A DNA stretch of 64,000 nt. Origin: Adiantum capillus-veneris. Its lineage: Eukaryota; Streptophyta; Polypodiopsida; Polypodiales; Pteridaceae. Of the stretch, positions 19,656-29,677 are shown in pieces (the stretch's first letter is position 1; the number at the start of each line of letters is the position of its first letter). Position numbers and translations under genes: made by a program. The notes beneath the pieces were generated by a model. The model was given only the letters and a program-made list of their open reading frames with translations, did no database searches and was not told the origin of the DNA. The stretch covers positions 125,472,470-125,536,469 of the forward strand of contig CM043962.1 in NCBI GenBank assembly GCA_014529385.2, in the 5' to 3' direction.

Positions 19656-22538
19656 TTGGAGGTAATGGGAATTGTATTCAACGCCAACACCCAAGATGTT
19701 TCTGTAGAAGAAAAGCCAACAGACAATCACACACGAGGGGATGAAAGATGCCACCACCTTGAAGAAGGATTTGAGAAGATGCTTGCAAAAGATCTTACTT
19801 GTGAGGAGAAGACCTCCTACATCAATATGTTAAGGAGGTATCCCAATTTGTTTATCACTGACTACTCACAAATAAAAGGTGTAGATGTAATAGAGCATCG
19901 AATTGAATTGAAACCAGAGACCAAACCTGTGGCTCAAAAGTTAAGGCGACTAGGATCTGTGCAACAAAAGGCTCTCCTACAAGAAGTGAATCGACTCTTG
20001 AAGGCTGGCTTCATCTATCTAGTATCCAACTCCGAATGGGTATCACCTATTGTAGTCACTCCCAAGAAGAATGGTAAGTGGAGGGTCTGCGTGGATTACA
20101 AACCCCTCAACGCTGCGACAAAGAGGGACCACTTCCCTCTCCCTTTCCAAGATGAAATTTTGAATGAAGTAGCAGGTCACGAATGCTACACTGTGTGTGA
20201 TGGGTATTCAGGATATTTTCAAATTAGAATAGCAGAAGAGGACCAACCAAAAACCACCTTCATCACACCTTGGGGATGTTTTGCATTCAGAGTAATGCCT
20301 TTTGGGCTCACCAATGCTCCTAGCACCTTCATGAGATTCACAATATTTGTATTTCAGCCATTCTTTGGTAAATCTATAAGAGTCTTTATGGATGATTTCT
20401 GTATTTATAGTTGTAGATCACTTCACTGCCAAAAGGTTGAAGAGGGGCTTAAGAGGCTCCATCAATTTGGGGGACAACTCAACCCAGAGAAGTGTCATAT
20501 CGGTGAATCTCAGGTGGTTTTGCTAGGCCATGTGGTTTCTTCACAAGGAATTCAAGTGGATCCCTATAAAGTAGAGGCCCTTTTGTCATTATCTCCACCA
20601 ACAACAACTAAGGAGCTAATGACCTTCAACCACAAAGTGAGGTACATGTCTCGCTTCATCCATCTCCTAGCAGAAGCCATCGCCCCTTTGCATAGGATGG
20701 CAAGCCAATCTACATTTGAATGGGGGAGGGAACATGCAGAATGTTTTGAGGAAGTGAAGGACATTCTTAGCTCTCTCCCAATCCTAATGCCACCAGATCC
20801 AAAGGAGACCTACTATGTCACTCCAAGTGTAGGTTTCGAAGCAATTGGTGTTGTTTTGATGCAAAAAGATCCTAAAACATCATACATGAGGCCGATCTAT
20901 TTTGCAAGCAAGGTGATGACTCCAGCTGAGAAGGGATACACTGAAATGGAGAAAGTGGTCTTTGCAATCTTGTTTGCGGTAAGGAAGTTTCAATCGTATC
21001 TTCTCCCTATGCCATTTGTTTTCCTCACCTTAGAGCACAATCTACCATATGTAGTACAACACATGAGCCTCTCATCTAGAATAGCAAAGTGGGTGCTTGA
21101 ACTCCAAGAATTTGAATACACTTTCCTTGTAGAAGATAGCACAAGAGCGGGACTTGCAGACATTCTCACCTACAAAGTGAGAGAAAGGGAAGGATCACGA
21201 CTACAAAGAGAGGAAGGCTTAAAACAGTTCAAAGTGAAGGAGATTGATAATGCCCATACTTTATGCTTTGACGGAGCTTATCAACGCCAACAAGACAAAG
21301 CAGTAGGGGGGATCATCATTTTGAACCCACAAAAGGAGGTAATGGTTAGAAAAGGTATCACTCTACCCAATGTTCACTCTAACAATGAGGCTGAGTATGC
21401 TGCTCTAACCCTTGGGTTAGAAGAATGCAAAGAATTAGGCATACAAAGACTTATTATAAAAGGGGATTCTTTGCTAGTGGTCAGGCAAATCCAAGGGACT
21501 TGGAGGTGCAAGAATCGTACATTGTTTGAGTGGCTTAGTAGTGTAAGAGCTTTGATGAAGGGTTTTCAAGCAACACAGGTACAACACATTGTGAGAACTC
21601 ATAACAAGGAAGCAGACTTACTCGCAAATGAAAAGCTTCAAATGGCGGTAGGAGGCGTGAAACTATATGAACCCAAATATCAAGGTCAAGAGGAGCTAAA
21701 AGACATTATCTTCTTTCTACAAGCAGGTGAGTGTCCCAAACACCTAGACAAGGTGCAAAGACATAGACTAGTTAAGAAGGCCACACCTTACCAGTTGATC
21801 GGGGATGATTTATATCACAAAGGGAAAGATTTGGTATTGAGGAGAGTACCAGGTGTGCAAGAGATAGAGAAAATTCTTCTTTCATGTCATGATGATTTCT
21901 GTGGTAGTCACTTTTCTCAAGATATTACAAGTAGGAAGATTTTACAAGCAGGGTTTATTTGGCTGAGCTTACATCGTGATGTCCAATATTGGTGTAAGGC
22001 ATGTAAGCCGTGCCAAATTGCTGGGGATAGACGACTAACATATGAGCCTCGAGTCCCAATAATATCTTATGGCCCTTTTGAAAAGTGGGGTGTGGATGCA
22101 ATAGGTCCCCTACCTCGTACTTCTACAGGGAAGGTTTTCATCATCATGGGTGTTGACTACATGATACGATGGGCGGAAGCAACAAGCACAACCCGAATCA
22201 CAGCTGAAGAGGTATCAAAGTTTATTTTTGACCATATTTTTAGTAGGTTTGGAACACCTCTAGAAATATTATCAGATCGAGGCTCGGGTTTTAGGGCTGA
22301 CCTTCTGAATGATCTCTTGAGGAGGTTAAAAGTGAAACACCTGCATTCCACATCCTACTATCCTCAATGCAATGGATTCGTGGAAAAAGGGAATGGAATG
22401 ATATGTAAGATCATTTTTAAGCAGGTTGTGGAACGGCCTAATGATTGGGATCGCCATTTGACGGCTGCTCTTTGGGCATATAGGACATCTTTCAAGGTAT
22501 CTACCCAATTCACCCCTTTTCATCTAGTTTATGGATAG
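19656..22538 (+). CDS. pol: element C Pol: RT, dual RNase H, integrase
   Basis: This is the longest frame in the window, 960 codons. RT spans about residues 110-340, with Asp182 (CDGYSGYFQI) and FMDD at 244-247. The first, retroviral-type RNase H (355-500) has lost its catalytic Asp: YVTPSVGFEAIG stands where DAS is usual. A second, archaeal-type RNase H follows (535-660) with Asp539, Glu580, Asp604 and Asp653 all present. The integrase has a zinc domain (His745, His752, Cys783, Cys786) and a core with Asp814, Asp874 and Glu910, 35 residues between the last two. Degenerate first and intact second RNase H is typical of Tat elements. The frame is open from a TAG at 19578, so Met19656 is only the first ATG, not a proven start. 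A TAG at 22536 cuts off the integrase tail. Confidence 0.96.
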   Translation: MEVMGIVFNANTQDVSVEEKPTDNHTRGDERCHHLEEGFEKMLAKDLTCEEKTSYINMLRRYPNLFITDYSQIKGVDVIEHRIELKPETKPVAQKLRRLGSVQQKALLQEVNRLLKAGFIYLVSNSEWVSPIVVTPKKNGKWRVCVDYKPLNAATKRDHFPLPFQDEILNEVAGHECYTVCDGYSGYFQIRIAEEDQPKTTFITPWGCFAFRVMPFGLTNAPSTFMRFTIFVFQPFFGKSIRVFMDDFCIYSCRSLHCQKVEEGLKRLHQFGGQLNPEKCHIGESQVVLLGHVVSSQGIQVDPYKVEALLSLSPPTTTKELMTFNHKVRYMSRFIHLLAEAIAPLHRMASQSTFEWGREHAECFEEVKDILSSLPILMPPDPKETYYVTPSVGFEAIGVVLMQKDPKTSYMRPIYFASKVMTPAEKGYTEMEKVVFAILFAVRKFQSYLLPMPFVFLTLEHNLPYVVQHMSLSSRIAKWVLELQEFEYTFLVEDSTRAGLADILTYKVREREGSRLQREEGLKQFKVKEIDNAHTLCFDGAYQRQQDKAVGGIIILNPQKEVMVRKGITLPNVHSNNEAEYAALTLGLEECKELGIQRLIIKGDSLLVVRQIQGTWRCKNRTLFEWLSSVRALMKGFQATQVQHIVRTHNKEADLLANEKLQMAVGGVKLYEPKYQGQEELKDIIFFLQAGECPKHLDKVQRHRLVKKATPYQLIGDDLYHKGKDLVLRRVPGVQEIEKILLSCHDDFCGSHFSQDITSRKILQAGFIWLSLHRDVQYWCKACKPCQIAGDRRLTYEPRVPIISYGPFEKWGVDAIGPLPRTSTGKVFIIMGVDYMIRWAEATSTTRITAEEVSKFIFDHIFSRFGTPLEILSDRGSGFRADLLNDLLRRLKVKHLHSTSYYPQCNGFVEKGNGMICKIIFKQVVERPNDWDRHLTAALWAYRTSFKVSTQFTPFHLVYG

Positions 22539-23114
22539 GAGACACTTCTCCCCATTGACGTAGAGCTCTCAAGCTTGCGTGTTCTTGCAAGAGTGGCAGA
22601 AAAACCAAAAGAGGTTCTACATGAAAGGATCTTATATCTCCAATGACTTGAGCTAGATAGAGAAGAGTCCATTGATCACTACATCACCAAAGCGACAAGC
22701 CAAAGGGACAAAATCAACAAGAAGCTCAAGGGGAAAGGATTGAAGGAAGGTATGTTGGTTCTTCGCTATGATAACGGACTTGATACTCGACTTGACAAAA
22801 AGTTTTTGCAAAGATGGGAGGGACCTTTCATGATAAAAACAAAGTTTGGGAATGGTAGTTACAGATTAGCACATTTATCAGGAAAACTCCACAAGACCAG
22901 AGTCAATGGATGGAGATTAAAGCCCTACTTTCAACGTATCAATCCGTTGATAGGAAGTCATCTGCCTACATCATCTAAGCTCCAAATTGGCATGGCTCCC
23001 TTCGGCTTAGCAAATGCTCCACCTATTTTTAAAGCTTTGATGTGCAAAGAAGAACCAGCCTTGGAATCTGTACATACCCAAGGCAACCCTCCCATCTCCG
23101 ATTTATGGGATTGA
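22539..23114 (+). pseudogene. pol: element C integrase C-terminal domain
   Basis: The pol frame continues past the TAG with PIDVELSSLRVL, another stop (TGA near 22647), then an intact piece from 22740. This piece holds LDKKFLQRWEGPFMI and GKLHKTRVNGWRLKPYF, the GPF module that ends gypsy integrases and binds DNA. No chromodomain is visible, in line with the Tat lineage. The last 40 codons diverge and may be beyond the natural end. Confidence 0.8.
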
Positions 23115-23284
23115 GGTAATGAAAAGAAGGTCTAATGCAGTAAAAGAGTGCATGACACTCCTCCTATTGAAAAAAAAAAGTAGAAAAGGAAAAATGACAA
23201 AAAAAAGAGAAAAAAAAGAAGAAAAAGAAGCAACACCTTCCTCCTAAAGAAATGAATATCTCTAGGCTTGGGGGAGGGCTAATA
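23115..23284 (+). other. element C 3' untranslated region with polypurine tract
   Basis: An A-rich stretch (23168-23232) is followed by GGGGGAGGG (23270-23278), six bases before the 3' LTR. That is the expected polypurine tract priming plus-strand synthesis. Confidence 0.75.
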
Positions 23285-25350
23285 TGAGTGGCATTAAATG
23301 GTAACCATCTTTTTGCAACATTTTTCAGCCTACTCAACGTCCTCTTCCTCATATGTGTATATATTTTTCTACGCTATTAAGTTATCTAGAGTAAATTCCC
23401 CCTCTTCGTTTAACCTTTGTGGCGACACATACATTGTACTCTTGCCAAAAATGTCACCTTAGTCATATATTTATATTACCACCCTTTTCTTTTTTGCTTT
23501 GTAAATAAAAGTAAGCATACAATAACCAACTATCTATCCCCAAACTTTCTTACCTCTTGTGAATTAGTAGTAAAAAAATAATATATCCATCTTCCATCCC
23601 ATATAGATAAATTACCATGGAAATCAGCTCTCCACTTGTCTTTACCAAAGATTATGGTCCATCTCTACAAGTCTTCTATGCCCCCTACATAGGTGGCCCA
23701 ATATCTCTTAAGAATATACATATAGTTTTTCTCCTTTCAAAAAGACTCCAATTGTATATTCTTTTCACAAGAAAATAATATTGGGCCCTCCTCTATTTGT
23801 TTTAGCATCATAGCCTTTTGAAAAAGCATGATTCCCCTTGGATGCATACAAGCAAAGGGCCCATACAAGAAGACTTGGAAGCAAAAGGTTCCCTAGCCTA
23901 GTGTGGACCTTCCAAACCGAATTCCTTAGTGCATGGGCGTGAAGAATAGTCCAAATTCATATCAAACATGTTGAGAAGGTCAAATTTGCCTTTTGAAGCA
24001 TGTCATTCCGAGCTACAGGTAAAAAGTTATGGTCAAAATAGTGTAAATCTGTCAGATTCGCAGCAAAAGGGAACTTCAAAACAGTAATTCAAGAGGGTGA
24101 GATCTTATTTTTCCCCTACTCATCTTCTAGAAGAGCAATGAGTGTTCAAGGTCACTTGCATGTGATGGGACCAACCTAAAGATGCTTTCTAAATGCCAAG
24201 ACAGACAAGTTGAGATACCCCGCAAGAGCCACCCGTAGGGCCTCATGGTGGGGCCCACCTACATTATGCACCCCTATGGAGCCTTCACGGTCTAAAATGA
24301 TATTTTTGGTGAATAAATAGTCCCTTTTATGTCCAATATTCAATGAGTGGTCAAAGGACACTTAATTAGGGCTAATCACTCACCCTAATTAAGTGTAACA
24401 TAATCCCACTCCTACACAACTATAAATAGCCCCCCTTGGAGAGACTCAAGGACACACACCTATATTTTCAACTTCATGTTGTTTCTTGATCAATAGTAGA
24501 GAAAACCCCAACTCTCCCTCTTTCACATCCTCCCTCCTAACCCTCCTCTTTGGAGGAAGTGCAACCCTATCCTCCACTCTTTCTATTCTACAATCTCTTA
24601 CTCCATCAACCCAATAAATCATTTGTAGCACCTCAATAACTTGTAATTACATCATGATCTCTCTCATGGTTATGTTAATGATCATTAAATCATCTTCAAA
24701 AACTTTCAAGTGTCGCAATTCGTGATGGTTAGCCAGCGTCTGTCCTCCCCTAAAAAGGTGTGCGAGAAATCAAGTAAGTGTTCTATTCTATTTCAATTTA
24801 CCATTGGTTTGCTTCTCCACACTTATTCAATTGGTCTAAAGAAATTTCTCACTCCAAATCTCTTTTGCTTCATTACATATGCATGTGGCTACCTCTCATG
24901 GTGATTTTATTTGTGTCGCGGCATTGCATAGATGGAGATGAGCTCTCTATGCAAAGTGTGTTAGTTTGATGTAAGTGATTCTCTTGTGTGTTTGAGAGGC
25001 AAGTCTTGTGCGCATGATTTTTTTATGAGTTCTTGAGAGAGGAGGAGTTTGGATGTATTATGGGGAGAAGGTGCATGCTATTCTACAAATTGCATATTTC
25101 ATTTGATGCAGGGCATTGGGTTGCATAATCGTTGATGGTGTTCAAGTGTCCAAAGTGTATATAGAGTAAGGGGGTTTTCAAAGTGTGTTGCTTGAGTGGG
25201 TGAGTGCAAGTGTTATTTTGATTGGTTTCCTTCTCCACTCCCAAAAGAAGGTGGTGCCCCAAGTAGTGTGCGTACCTCTTTACGAACATTTTGTTAGGGT
25301 AGGCCCATTGGTTTGGGTTTAAAGGCCCCATTTCAAAAAGCTCGCCCTCA
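23285..25350 (+). repeat. element C 3' LTR
   Basis: This is the 2066-bp partner of 15089-17151, with a TATA box at 24421-24429. Small indels and about 35 substitutions separate the two. Confidence 0.97.
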
Positions 25351-26243
25351 CTACCACTAGAGTATTCTCATGCAGTGACTGTGGAACTTCTACCAAACAT
25401 ATTTACACAAGAGGATTTGCAGTCGGATGATGTTGTGGAATTGATACATGAACCCCATAAGCAGATTTTAAAATCAGGATCTCAGTACGTTGAACAAATC
25501 ATAAAGGAGTTTACATATGCTGATTGATATGGTTTACAGATTCAAGCAAAAAGTCATTTTATTGTGTCTGAATTTACAGTTTGTCATGAGAACTCTAAGA
25601 AGTCATCTGATAAGTGAGAGAATGCAGATGCAGATCACAATTTAATTCAAAGACAGAAGTCAATCATAGGTCAAATGTGAAGGAGGATTTCAACAATTTG
25701 GACAGGGATATTGCAACAAAAGAAGCAAATACAAGTGTTGAGCGCTTGTATGACAAGCTGATGGAGAAAGTTTCAAGGGTGAAGAAGGATGCTTTGCAAG
25801 AGATGAATTTGGGATCTAAATTGAGTCCAAAAGTTGTCAAAATCAGTGTTCATCTTGATGACAGATTTATATTTAATTTGAAGAAGTTATTGCAGGATTT
25901 CATTCATGTATGTGCTTGGGATTATTCAAATCTGAAAGGTATGGATTCAAATGTGTACAAGCATCAATTTAATGTGAAAGGAGATGCAATTTCAATAATT
26001 GAGCAGAGATGTAGAATGAATGCAAACCTGAGTTGTCATCATGGAAGTCAGATCCTGATGCAAATTAAGCCAGAGAGAAAGGATGCAATGATGCAGGGGA
26101 ATAGTTTGTTGGTTGAAGCTTTGGATACACAGGTTAAAGATGATAGAGAGCGTGGAAAGGAATGTGATGGGAAAATAGCAAATCTGAATAGAGATGTGGA
26201 TGCAAAGCAGAAGTCAACATTGGAATGTCAAATTCTTATGTAA
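25351..26243 (+). pseudogene. element B ORF with pre-RT-like segment
   Basis: The frame enters from the left side of the C insertion (PLEYSHAVTVELLPN), has two stops near 25524 and 25616, then an open 209-codon piece. Residues about 70-135 resemble the segment before gypsy RT: VKISVHLDDRFIFNLKKLLQ, HVCAWDYSNLKGMD and KHQFNV. The RT palm does not follow. Instead there is a Lys/Glu-rich helical tail. B thus carries a trimmed or chimeric Pol remnant, which fits a non-autonomous element. Confidence 0.5.
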
Positions 26244-26249
26244 AAAGTC

Positions 26250-27543
26250 ACAAAAGTTGTTGAGGGTGAAAACTTTGGTTTTGAAATATCTAAATCATTG
26301 ATGTGGATAAAAAATGTTCAGTTTAACTTTTAGGATGTTTTCATTGTGAAGAAAGTTGGTGATCAAATCGACTATTTGGTAGATTTGGGTTCAAATGTAT
26401 TTGAAAAAAGTTGTTATGATAGCATTCAGCTTGAAGGATGTCAAATGTAGATATTTGAAGGATCTGAAGCAGGTTTTACAAGTCCAATTATTTCAAAACA
26501 GGTGTGGAGGATCAAATTGGATTCAAGGAGGAAGTATGATGCGGAATATCATAATAATCCACAGGCAAAATATCAAAAAAGGAAGCAGGTGGAAGATCAA
26601 CAAAAACAAGAGGATATACAGCCAAAGGATATTGCAGAAGTGATATCTTAATCCTATAATCAGAAATTGGAATCAGTTTATCAATGGGAGGAATTTTCAA
26701 CAATTGAATTTCTTCACAATGAATATGGAGGAACAAGAGGCAAATCCATTCTAGGTCCTCAAAGCATGTTTGTTGCAGATAATTGCTATGGTTACATTGC
26801 AGGTGATACAAGAATAACAAAAACATTTATGGAAGCTTATCTTGATGCTTGGCAGATTCAAGAGAATATTTTGATGTCAAAGCTTGAGTATGTGAAAGGA
26901 GAACATTCAAGTGCAAATAATGTAGCTAAGCGGATTTTTTTATGGTCAGATTTTGATAAGAATGGATCAGATAGAATCCTCACAGATGTGGATGGCGGAT
27001 TGTCAGAATTCAGATTTTCATGTGTTCCAAATTTTGGAGTTGTTGATTTGTGGAAGAGGAATGTGTTACAAGTTTGTATGGATGCTCAAGAAGTTCAAGA
27101 GGAATTGACAGATGGATTCAGTGGAATGTGCTTTACTCAGGAGGATGATCTGCTGGGGTTTATGCGGACTTTCTTCATCAAGGCGGAAATTTTGAGTGTT
27201 GCAAAAGTGTTGTCTGATTTGACAGTCAAGTTTCTTTCATTCGGTTTGACAAGGGAGTATAGTCCAATTTTCAAAATGTGGAGGAAGAATTTATTCAATG
27301 ACAAGGCAAGAAGTCGGAGAAACAAAAAGTCAGCAGTGTGGCATATTCATCAAAAATCAGTGGAGGATTATATTGCAAAAGAAAAGTCAGAGCATTTGCA
27401 AAATTTCAAAGAGGAGGACATTCAGATGGTTGTTATGCTGATTTTGTTTTATCTTTGCAAGTTTCTTCTTTTATCTAGTTTACGGATCAAGGGATTGTGG
27501 GTCCGAGGTCAGCCTATGGCTCAAGCCACCGGGCAGTGCCAAG
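26250..27543 (+). pseudogene. element B 3' ORFs, unidentified
   Basis: Coding-like sequence continues with stops near 26332 and 26447 and includes DYLVDLGSNVF, faintly like a retropepsin turn. It joins a 312-codon open frame (26667-27605) whose end runs into the LTR. That frame has WSDFDKNGSDRILTDVDGG and a Cys-poor helical body. I recognise no RT, RNase H or integrase. It may be sequence captured or evolved in B. Confidence 0.35.
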
Positions 27544-27983
27544 TGTTAGAGTTAGACTTTAGGAGAATTACTTTTGACAAAGGTGTGAACCATAGTGTAT
27601 TTTAAGTGACTTTTGCGATCTTGAAAGTTAAGGGTCATTTTCTCTCTTTCATGTGAGGAAGAAAGCCATTCAATTATGTAGCATGATGGGATGGGTGGAT
27701 TTTCTATGTATTGGTGGATTTCTATTTGTTAGATGCAGTATGTCAGATGCAGCAGTTTGTCGAATGCAGAATTCAGATTAGTTGTCGTATTTCTGTTTCA
27801 TTCTCTCTGTGTATTCCATGTTTTGAGTACAATACAAGTGCAAAAGTATTCAGTTCGAAGTGTGTGTGTTGCTGAAATGATGCGTGTGCAGTAGGCTGGA
27901 CTTGTATGGTTGTCAAAGTGAAATTTTAGAAGAATTGTCAAAATCTGTGTACAAAACTGCCTGGCTAAACCAACCATTAAACA
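27544..27983 (+). repeat. element B 3' LTR
   Basis: This is the partner of 13905-14332. It starts TGTTAGAGTTAG and ends ATTAAACA, and is followed by hAT-internal sequence. Confidence 0.85.
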
Positions 27984-28500
27984 ACTGTGTCAGATTTTGA
28001 ACGTCCTGACTTAAGCAGTGAATGCTTTTCTTCATCCAAACTTGTGAGGGTTGCGGTGTCTGGGTATCTATAGAAAGCCGTGTTATTTTTGCATCTTTCT
28101 CTGTCAACTGTGTCGTGTAAATATCCTTCTCTCTCTTTAACTGTAGGTCGGGGCCTTCAACTATCAATGCCAGCTCATCTCGCGTGAAAGTGACACAACT
28201 CTCCCTTAAATCATGGATGGCAACAATTGTCTCCTTTGACGAGAAGTCTATTCGTCATTGTTGCACAAAGTGAACATATAACATTTTTGCAAAATATAGC
28301 GCACAATCTGCATTGTGCAGGGGATGGCCATAAACCTCCAAATAAATCCTCTCAGCATTATCTTTGATCGCATCATGGTTGCACTTCGAAACCTTCCACC
28401 TTCCTTTCTTGACCTCTACGTCCTCACATGGCCATATTGTCTTGATCATGTCCTTTATCACTTCTTTATTGATCTCTTTTCATTGCATATGGTTTGGATT
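27984..28500 (-). pseudogene. captured gene fragment in hAT right arm
   Basis: Two minus-strand frames are separated by one stop: 28461 to about 28255 (VKKGRWKVSKCNHDAIKDNA, IYLEVYGHPLHNADCALYFA) and about 28250-27984 (LKREKDIYTTQLTEKDAKI, a coiled-coil-like stretch). They read as one protein that may have continued to the RING-like piece at 13904-13660 before element B inserted. I do not recognise the family. Its orientation opposes the transposase. Confidence 0.4.
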
Positions 28501-28579
28501 TGCCCACTTTGAGAGTCGGTGAGAAGTACGCCTCCCTTGTTGTGCCGACATGCCGTCTTGCTCAGAAGATGAAAGCAAG

Positions 28580-28854
28580 ACAAAAATACACCCAGCGGGC
28601 CCGATCGGGCCCGCGTATATATAACATTGATAGCCCACCGAGCGTTTTAGTATCCTCGGCAGGCCCGCAGGGAAAATGATGAACCCCGGCGGGCCAGCCG
28701 AGGATACTGAAAAGCCCGGCGGGAATTTTGTGGGTTTGCAGGTCACCATTAACCGGGTACTGTGTGATCATGTTTACTGTGATCATGTAAATGTGTCAAT
28801 AAGACCTTGTGATCACACAAAATTTGACGTAATTACGTAAATATTAAATCCCTG
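28580..28854 (+). repeat. hAT right subterminal and terminal repeats
   Basis: A GC-rich block (28596-28730) with GCGGGCCCGATCGGGCCCGC and CCCCGGCGGGCC is followed by repeated GTGATCATGT and GTGATCACAC motifs, then ATTAAATCCCTG at 28843-28854. It mirrors the left end. Confidence 0.8.
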
Positions 28855-29160
28855 ATACAGCTCAACCAGGAGACGAGAAAAATGACTTTCCTATTTCTTA
28901 TGCTAGTAGCCGATAGTTGAACATGGCGGAAAAGAATTACACCACCATTGGGGATTAGGGATGATCTATGCCGCTAAAAAGTTATAGACATTACCTATCA
29001 GCCAACAAGTTTATGTTCCTTGTAGACCAGCAAACTTTGTTGTACTTGGTCAACAAGCCATGTAGTACAAGAAGAATACTGAGATGGTTCATCATTCATC
29101 TGGAATTTGATTTCACTGTGGTTGCAAAAAAGGGCACTACACATCAATGAGGAGATCATT
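28855..29160 (+). pseudogene. pol: element A RNase H, second half
   Basis: Right of the hAT the A frame resumes with QPGDEKNDFPISYAS, then stops and GMIYAAKKLRHYLSANKF. The end of gypsy RNase H follows (FLVDQQTLLYLVNKP, RRILRWFIIHLEFDFTVVAK), with a TGA near 29148 before GDHLSR. This is the complement of 11281-11458. Confidence 0.85.
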
Positions 29161-29640
29161 TGTCAAGGATTGTTTCAGGAGAATCACCTAAAGGGGTAGA
29201 TGATGATCTACCAGATGCCTATTTGTTCTCCATGGAAATGATACCTCGATGGTCGGAAAACATGGTGTCATTGATGACAATAGCTCAAGTGGATTCACAA
29301 ATACCACTTTTTATTACGATCGTATTAATCAAGCAATCGGCTATGTATCATTTACTAGCTAGTAGGCTATACAAAAAAAATCGAGACGGAATTTTTCTCT
29401 TATGCATTAAACCTGAAGAAGAAAATAGTACCTAAGTCAAGTACATGTGACCATAGTAGGACTTCACTTTGCGGAAGACCAAACTATGCAACGAATCTTG
29501 AGACTTGGAGTATTTTGGCCGACTATGAGGAGTGATGTTCGATCTTTTGTGAAGGATTTTCCTCAATGTCAAAAACAAACACCCATACCTCATGTAACAT
29601 TGTTTCAAATGTTATCTGTTCCTAAGTGAAGTAACTATTT
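29160..29640 (+). pseudogene. element A connector and first integrase zinc-finger-like unit
   Basis: Two frames cover a connector (29160-29435) and a unit VGLHFAEDQTMQRILRLGVF, WPTMRSDVRSF and PQCQK. The latter is shaped like the integrase HHCC domain but is incomplete (one His and the first Cys missing). A second, fuller HHCC domain follows at 29800-29960, so the region appears to hold two such units in tandem. Confidence 0.6.
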
Positions 29641-29677
29641 GTTTACTTACTTATGGAGCTGAACATTTCCAGAGGAT

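Larger units (their letters stand above)
15089..25350 (+). mobile_element. Tat-type Ty3/gypsy element C, near complete
   Basis: Two LTRs of about 2.06 kb (15089-17151 and 23285-25350) flank a PBS, two small leader ORFs, gag, protease and a pol with RT, a degenerate RNase H, a second archaeal-type RNase H and integrase, in that order. The dual RNase H is the hallmark of the plant Tat lineage (Ogre, Retand and kin). It sits in element B with a 4-bp duplication CTAC (15085-15088 and 25351-25354). I counted roughly 35 LTR differences by eye, about 98% identity. Five in-frame stops disable it. Confidence 0.95.
13905..27983 (+). mobile_element. LTR retrotransposon B, probably non-autonomous
   Basis: Direct repeats at 13905-14332 and 27544-27983 start TGTT and end ATTAAACA, are about 90% identical by eye, and flank an internal region of about 2.95 kb once element C is removed. 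A TGG-type PBS candidate follows the left repeat. The coding frame crosses the insertion site of C. Only a short pre-RT-like motif is recognisable, so B probably relied on proteins from another element. No convincing target duplication is left. Confidence 0.8.
11459..28854 (+). mobile_element. hAT-superfamily DNA transposon, TSD ATACTAGC, with nested LTR elements
   Basis: The ends are CAGGGATTTAAT (11459-11470) and its inverse ATTAAATCCCTG (28843-28854). The 8-bp target ATACTAGC precedes the left end and survives as ATACAGC after the right end, one T lost. CAGGG-type ends, an 8-bp duplication and a BED/DUF659 transposase fragment inside all fit hAT. Both subterminal regions carry GC-rich CCCGGCGGG motifs in an AT-rich setting. 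Without the nested element B (13905-27983) it is about 3.3 kb. Removing it restores the RNase H frame of element A. Confidence 0.9.

Noticed and set aside
23161-23240. A-rich tract as the tail of a LINE or SINE
   Set aside because: It lies just before the polypurine tract and 3' LTR of element C and has no retroposon body or duplication.
13899-27988. Target-site duplication for element B
   Set aside because: The flanks CTTGC and ACTGT do not match; any duplication has decayed, so none is claimed.
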